The translations under genes were made by a program, and so were the position numbers. A DNA stretch of 64,000 nt from Cristatella mucedo (taxonomy: Eukaryota; Bryozoa; Phylactolaemata; Cristatellidae), in NCBI GenBank assembly GCA_009760855.2, contig WPIO01000015.1:3187501-3251500 (forward strand), read 5' to 3'. Numbering within the stretch: the stretch's first letter is position 1; every line of letters begins with the position of its first letter. Below, piece by piece: positions 35,400-64,000 of the stretch. The notes below the pieces were generated by a model. That model was not told the origin of the DNA. It did not search any database and saw nothing but the letters and a program-made list of their open reading frames with translations.

Positions 35400-35965
35400 T
35401 CGGGAGCGTTACGGGAGCTTCCGGCCAGCTCGACGCTCGACGGCGCTCGCTGCGCCTCGAACGTCTCTTCTCGCGCCTGAGCTCCATTTACTCCGTCTCA
35501 GGCGCCATCTAGCGGCAGCGGCGACCAGATTCACACTAGAATCCCCGACCGAATCGCCGTCGCCCCGGTTTGGCGAAGCGGCTCCGCCCGTCCGAGCGGC
35601 GACCGTACGTCGACGAGTGCGGTCTGATGGGTTTGCACGTAGGGCGAAGGCGAAGGTCGAGTGGAATCGCGTTCGGCTACTCGGCGGGGCATGCGTATCT
35701 GCACTGGGCGACGGTTTTGCTCGTCGGTCGTGGTTGCTAACGCAGTGAAACAGCCACAGGCGGACGAAATCGGTTGTCGCCGTTTTGTGCGGCGTTGCGG
35801 TGATCAGCAGTGGCGTTCAGAACGGCCCGTAGCTGCGACTGGAGCTCAATTGGAGCCGACGGCTGACAGATTTCCGGCGTCGATGGCGTCGGCGGCGATC
35901 AGCCGAAGGCGACATCTTTCGTGGCGACAACTGATCCGAATCGCTGTATTGTTCAATCGGCTCCA
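35400..35965. other. No supported gene
   Basis: GC-rich; the 110-codon frame at 35661-35993 has no recognisable domain. Confidence 0.35.
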
Positions 35966-35967
35966 GG

Positions 35968-36021
35968 CACGAAGTCACCTGAATAGAGAATAAGTTCTCT
36001 TAGGGAGCTATACAAATTAAT

Positions 36022-36045
<24 letters not shown>
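35968..36045 (+). mobile_element. SINE type 2 3' end with (TA)n
   Basis: CACCTGAATAGAGAATAAGT and TAGGGAGCTATACAAATTAA match the 3' part of the element at 43764-43865. A pure TA run (36022-36045) replaces the usual tail. Confidence 0.6.
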
Positions 36046-36052
<7 letters not shown>

Positions 36053-36463
36053 AGTCATAAGCGGGTACTTCCGGCTATCGCGTTCATCGCTTACCGAGTC
36101 TCACTCGCAGGCGCACCTGATCGATTGCATGTCGCAACTTGAGACAAGCCCAGACGTGCCCCAACGCAATGTGAGTGATGCCACCGCAACCCGCCCGAGC
36201 GTCCCACATCACTCGCCGGGTCCTCCTCCTCCTCCTCCGCAGCCCACTCGGGTTGACCATAATAGCGCTAGTCGGCCATTGAGACGGAACTAATTAGAGA
36301 CTGGAGTACTACGACTGTCTCCTGTACAACTTCTAAAGTCGTAACGCGTGCAAAGGCAGGCAGCAACGCCAGCGCTGGGTCGGGCTTTCGGGGTTAATTA
36401 GGGGTATCTGGGATGAAACAAGTCTACCTTAGCCAATAAGCACAGACTTATATACTACGACAT

Positions 36464-36622
<159 letters not shown>

Positions 36623-36624
36623 TC

Positions 36625-37190
36625 GTCTACATATATCTATAACTATAAGACGAATTGCTGGAGATTGTACTGTACAAAACGATTCCCAAGGCTCAGCGGA
36701 CATTGATCCACAGTCGTCCCATTTCGGACCACCCCAACTAAACATTGCTGGCCCACCTTACACTAAGCGCAAGTGCCAATCAAAATTGCATCTTACGTAG
36801 AGGCTTTGAGAAGTGGCCTTTTCTTTTGACACTCGGCCTAGGCTAGGTTATGTATGCTGGAGCATCCACTCACGTAAGGACAATTTAAGGAAGACCTTTG
36901 ATCCACATGTCACTTGGCATTGCGTCTTGCCCAGCATTCAAGACATGCGACGATGCGTGTCGGGTAATTTCATGCATCTCCGTTATAGTCAAATAACAGT
37001 CTGGTTCACATGAGGCGCAGCTGCACAGCGAGTCCACTACAGCCCACGCTACTGGCACTAGACGGAGCGCTAGGTCATAGACTGAACATTATCTGTGTCA
37101 TGAAGTTGACCGACGCCTTAATACTGGTCCTTGGTTGAATATTCTGTAAAGAGATGATGCCTGTTACATGCTAGCATGAGCTAGGCAGCA
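36625..37190. other. No supported gene
   Basis: Short ORFs only; no domain or repeat family was recognised. Confidence 0.4.
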
Positions 37191-37805
37191 TGATTCTGCC
37201 TTGCTGTAGTTGATGCTAATAATAACTCAGTATAAGCACGCCTTAAGCACATTAAAAGCAAACCACAAAGACCATGTGAATGCTGCGAGGAACAGGTGCA
37301 CTTTTAGATTCTTTTTAAATGTTATATATTCAGGGAATGTAGCGATGTCAGTCTGAAATACGTTCAAGGCTATGGGTGGGAGATACGAGTTAAAGGCCCG
37401 GTTTCTCAATGATCTGAGGTTGGTTCGAGGCAGAGCTAGATGACTTGACTTAGAACAGCTGGTAGAACTATGCTTAGCCTGGATGGGAAACGGAGCTCTG
37501 ATTAGTAGACTGGAGCCAGAAAAGGAAGGGCAACTGAAAGTGAATGAGAAAACTTGAAGTTATTGCATTCCTTGTGCAAGTCGGCGAGAAGTGGTGTGAT
37601 GTGGCAACTGCTACGCTTCTAGCAGACGAGCCTAGCAGTCAGTAGTTTTGCAGTAAGTGTAAGCGCCTAATTGTACAAGGAAGAGACCTGTAAGCTGTGG
37701 GTTGCAGAAGTCGAGACGAGATGTTACAAATGCAATGACCAACTTGGATGCATATTCTTTCTAAGAAAAATCGAATTTTCGCTCACTGTTACGTATCTGA
37801 AAGTA
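37190..37805 (-). mobile_element. LINE family A, diverged C-terminal fragment
   Basis: On -, NRAFNSYLPPIALNVFQTDI and FKKNLKVHLFLAAF match the end of the family A ORF. Many changes and stops. Confidence 0.65.
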
Positions 37806-37814
37806 GGCCCACTT

Positions 37815-38160
37815 AATAAATAATAAGAATGCATTTGATATAACCCCCTCAGAGAACTCAATCTCTTCTAGGCACTTTACATTTGCTGCAAAGGAAGTAA
37901 GATTGAGTGGTTAGTGGTAGCGTGCTCAATAAACAGCAGGAATAACGTTGTTAGGGGTGGCATGTACAGGGGTGGCGTGCAAGTTTGGTTAATGGCAGCA
38001 TGCGCAGTATCGGCACGCATAAGCACTTGACTCTGAAGCTGATGTTTTATAGTCTATGGAAAAGTCGGTATCCTTTGTATCAGGACGCTTAGATTTCGTG
38101 AAGATGCTGCAGGATATACGCTGGCAGAGCCGATTTTGAGGGTTGCTCCCCATTTTTGAG
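37815..38160 (-). mobile_element. LINE family A, internally deleted copy
   Basis: The 3' end and 3' untranslated part are present (37815-38025), then the sequence jumps to a piece matching the far 5' side of the 18909-19900 copy (GATATACGCTGGCAGAGCCG near 38112). The body in between is missing, giving a short LINE-ended element. Confidence 0.6.
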
Positions 38161-38439
38161 CCGCACACTAAGTTTGTTCATAAAATTAAGTTGGTTTTAT
38201 CTTCACTGAATGCGAGAAAAGTTTACTGTCATCCAAGTGCGAATGTCAGAAATACGGGTTGCGAGGGAGTTGAGTGAGTTTGACGTGCTGGGACGCAGGT
38301 AGAGATCAAAACACAGTTGCTACAATGTCACGGTTATGGAAGTGGAAGCGTGGATTGTTCTCGGCGATTACATCGGCAAGTTGAGGAGTCGAAATCGTGC
38401 AAAGAAGGGAACCAAGTACGGACTTCTAGAGTATCCTTT

Positions 38440-39610
38440 TTTTGTAGAGGCTCCTCGTAAGATCCGTCGGAGGCCATAGCACGAGAATGTCCATACGCCG
38501 TGCCATCAAATTTGGTCGGTAAACACGGAATACCGTTCTCTATAACTTGGAATCAAAATCTTCTGTCGCAGGATGCCTATTATGGAAAGAGCAGCTGTGT
38601 CGCAACGCGATTTTGCTGAGCAATTTTGCCGGGTTAATTCGTGAAAACGCGCATGGGCGTTTTCGCGAGCTTTCTTGATAAACCCGGAACACCGTTGTCA
38701 CTAAATTGAATTCAAAACCACAGCTGCGCGATGCCAATTGTGGGCACGACTGCTGTGTCGGAGTCCAAAATGTAGGAATTTGCGCTGGGCCTGGGAATTC
38801 GAAGTATTTACACAAGAATGCGTACGCACAGTCGCACGGAATTTAGTGGGTAAATCCAAAGCGCCGTTTTCTACATAGTGGAATTAAAACCGCAGTAGCG
38901 CGACGTCTACCTTTGCAATAGCAGCTGTATGGCGATATGAAAAATTTGAAGGCGTGATATCATTGGAGGCCATAGCATTAGAATTCTCAAGCGCTATCGC
39001 ATGAAATTTGGTTGGTAAACCTGGAACGCCGTTTTCTATCTTGGAAATAAATATGATTACTTCGTATACAGTCGTCCCTCGCCACCCATGACTGGAAAGT
39101 TTTGCAAAATAACCAAGCAAAAAGGCGAGCACAGCACAGATGCATCCACTGCGAGCTAACCGCTTAAAGTGAATGAGTGAAACGCGGAATGCTAAGCGAA
39201 TGTTGTTCGTTCACTGTGCCAACTAGCGGTGGGGTATCTGAAGCTGGTTCATAAGCAGAATTTTAGCTCCAAACTCTTAACAAAATAATCGGCCGAGAGA
39301 CTGCTCGTATCTAGAAAAACTCGTTAGTTGGAGCACTCGCAATTCAAGGTAACCCCGTACCTAAGTATCAAAACTGCATTTTCGCGAAGCATTTTCTGGA
39401 AATGGTACCCGTATTGCCGCTTGAATGTGTAAAAAGGCTGGCTGTCGCGGACCATTGGAGGCCATAGCACGAGAACGCGAAATTGCATAAAATTTGGCAG
39501 ATAAACCCGTAGAACCATTCTGCATGATTTGGAATTAAAACCTGTTTTCCGAATTTTGTTGTGTAAATATCAGCTGTATCGCAGTTATTCGCGGGACCGC
39601 CGCCCACCCT
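38440..39610. repeat. Old tandem array, period about 162 bp, about seven diverged monomers
   Basis: The anchor GGTAAACNNGGAANNCCGTT followed by TTGGAATNAAAA recurs with CCGTT at 38533, 38692, 38864 and 39029 and CCATT at 39515. Spacings are 159, 172, 165 and 486 (three times 162). A weak copy (GGTAACCCCGTACC) falls at 39348-39360, as the period predicts. The block GGAGGCCATAGCACGAGAA recurs at about 38467, 38966 and 39455, and GCAGCTGTNTCGC also repeats. On - the units read pieces like ENGVPGLPTKFHAIALENS, but stops are common. It matches no family I know. Confidence 0.7.
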
Positions 39611-39619
39611 GCTTGCAGC

Positions 39620-40480
39620 CAAGGTAGCAGCTGCCTCAACTAGGTTTAAGTCCTACACAGGCAGTAGTCAGGCGACGCCGAGGGGAAGAGGTCTGACCTT
39701 CGCTCACAACCAAAAACAAGCCAGCCTGTGGTCGACATAACGAGCTGTCCCTCAAACAAGACAGGGGAACGCAAACATCTCTGTGACGTTGGCCAACGGT
39801 GATTCTGTTGCTGGTCACAAGTAGAGCGTTTGGAAATAATTTGCATGGAGTATGCAAGCAGCTAGGTTTAGTAAACCTGCTACAACTTTTTTATTAGCTT
39901 ATGAATATAGTTGCTAGCAATTGTAGAAATATTATAGTATTCACTGCAGTCATAGACAAATTTGCAATCTTGCTAACCTATGTCTTGACTTGAAAAACGG
40001 ATTTACCATATCCATGTTGCAATATATCGGTTTCAATTCACATGCTTCTTTGTGTGTTGAGTTTCTTACCTGTACTGGTACTACGCTTGTAGAGCCGCAA
40101 AATGCATATTTCTTTGGAAACTAGCACTCGTGATTATGCACGATCTGGAAGACGTGTAAAGCTCAGGATCTCCAGAGACCTTAAGAAGTCCACGATAGTC
40201 TAAAATATAATCTTGGATCGGCTGGATACACATTGGTACCAGCCTCTTCCAGAAAAGACTCCACCAAAAATGATGAAATCCTCAACTAACTTTCATACTC
40301 ACTGGGGCTAGCGGTAGGCTAGCTACAATGACCACTATCTCGTGACTTCCAACGAGTCGTAATGTACAGCCGTGGTGATCGCACAGTCGCTTGGGTGAGT
40401 GACCACTAACACGCACACACTTAGTACATATTCACAGTATCGCTATTGCTATGGCAACAGATTGCAAACCAAATTAACGG
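39620..40480. other. No supported gene
   Basis: Short ORFs; nothing recognised. It lies just past the probable 3' end of the IDH3G-type gene. Confidence 0.4.
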
Positions 40481-40488
40481 TCAGATAA

Positions 40489-40494
40489 TTTATT
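40489..40494 (-). terminator. Probable polyadenylation signal of the IDH3G-type gene
   Basis: AATAAA on the - strand, about 450 bases after the stop codon at 40942. It is the first canonical signal found downstream. The cleavage site is not known. Confidence 0.45.
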
Positions 40495-40941
40495 GCAAAT
40501 AAATAAAAACGACAAGCTTTCCATAAGTGTCATTGTTTTCAGCGAGACACCTTACCGTACACCGATTCGCCCGAGACAGAACTACAGCAACTAGTCAAAG
40601 CCTAGAGCCAGTGTCGACGGCTGCTCGGCGCTTGGCAAGAGCACGATCGTCTGCTTGAGAGAGCCGCGGTCAACTAGCACATTTTACTAATACATATTTG
40701 CTCAGACCAGGGGGAGGCAAGAGCAATTCGGTAAACCAGTTGCAGGATGCAGTGAGCCCGTCCAGGTCAGACCCATCTAGCAGCATGCGAGCAACTTCGT
40801 AGGTGTTGGTCGGGAAGCAGAAGAACCCGCCAGGCAGCCCGCGAGGTCTACCACACTGAAGTTCTGGGGTGCAGCAATACGGAGCAGTGGCAGCGCTACG
40901 TGAACAATGCAGATGCTGGCCAGTCGTACTCTTGCGGCCGG

Positions 40942-63941
<23,000 letters not shown>

Positions 63942-64000
63942 CTGTAAAAAGATGAACATGGCCAAGCACACTCCGAGATACACGGCCACTGTTCTCGCAC

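Overview
The window is animal nuclear DNA, not prokaryotic. It has spliced exons with GT/AG borders, a TATA/CCAAT/GC-box promoter, LINE and tRNA-derived SINE copies, and long microsatellites. Two protein genes can be supported. One is a FEZ-family zinc-finger repressor gene on the + strand with its coding region in one exon (6573-8357). The other is the gamma-type subunit of mitochondrial NAD-dependent isocitrate dehydrogenase on the - strand (40942-63941). Ten exons of the latter could be read, and its first exon lies past the right edge. Both proteins are widely conserved in animals, so the species cannot be named; a bilaterian animal is the safest statement.

Layout. 1-5000 is flanking DNA with a (GGC)29 run, an old LINE fragment and the first long (GA)n tract. 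5050-9050 is a very GC- and CpG-rich island that holds the FEZF promoter (about 6103-6177), 5' leader, coding region and a hairpin-bearing 3' region. 9440-10054 and 11455-12317 are low-complexity tracts, the second changing its repeat unit twice. 12.3-40 kb has no supported gene. It carries many decayed copies of an L2-like LINE (family A, with a conserved 3' end followed by ATT repeats), a second CR1/L2-like LINE (family B), tRNA-derived SINEs, a decayed repeated ORF (about 15630-16500), a CpG island at 33.85-35.05 kb, and an old tandem array with a period of about 162 bp (38440-39610). 40.5-64 kb is the IDH3G-type gene, whose large introns are full of the same LINEs and SINEs.

The two genes have no evident functional link. 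FEZF proteins repress transcription through Groucho/TLE in the developing anterior nervous system. IDH3G is a regulatory subunit of a TCA-cycle enzyme in the mitochondrial matrix. No new multi-gene system was found. The most unusual items are the uninterrupted FEZF coding region whose stop codon lies inside a consensus splice donor, the 26-bp duplication that copies a splice donor of IDH3G, the 162-bp array, the SINE with a class-II-tRNA-like head, and the SINE/LINE pair that share a 3' end.
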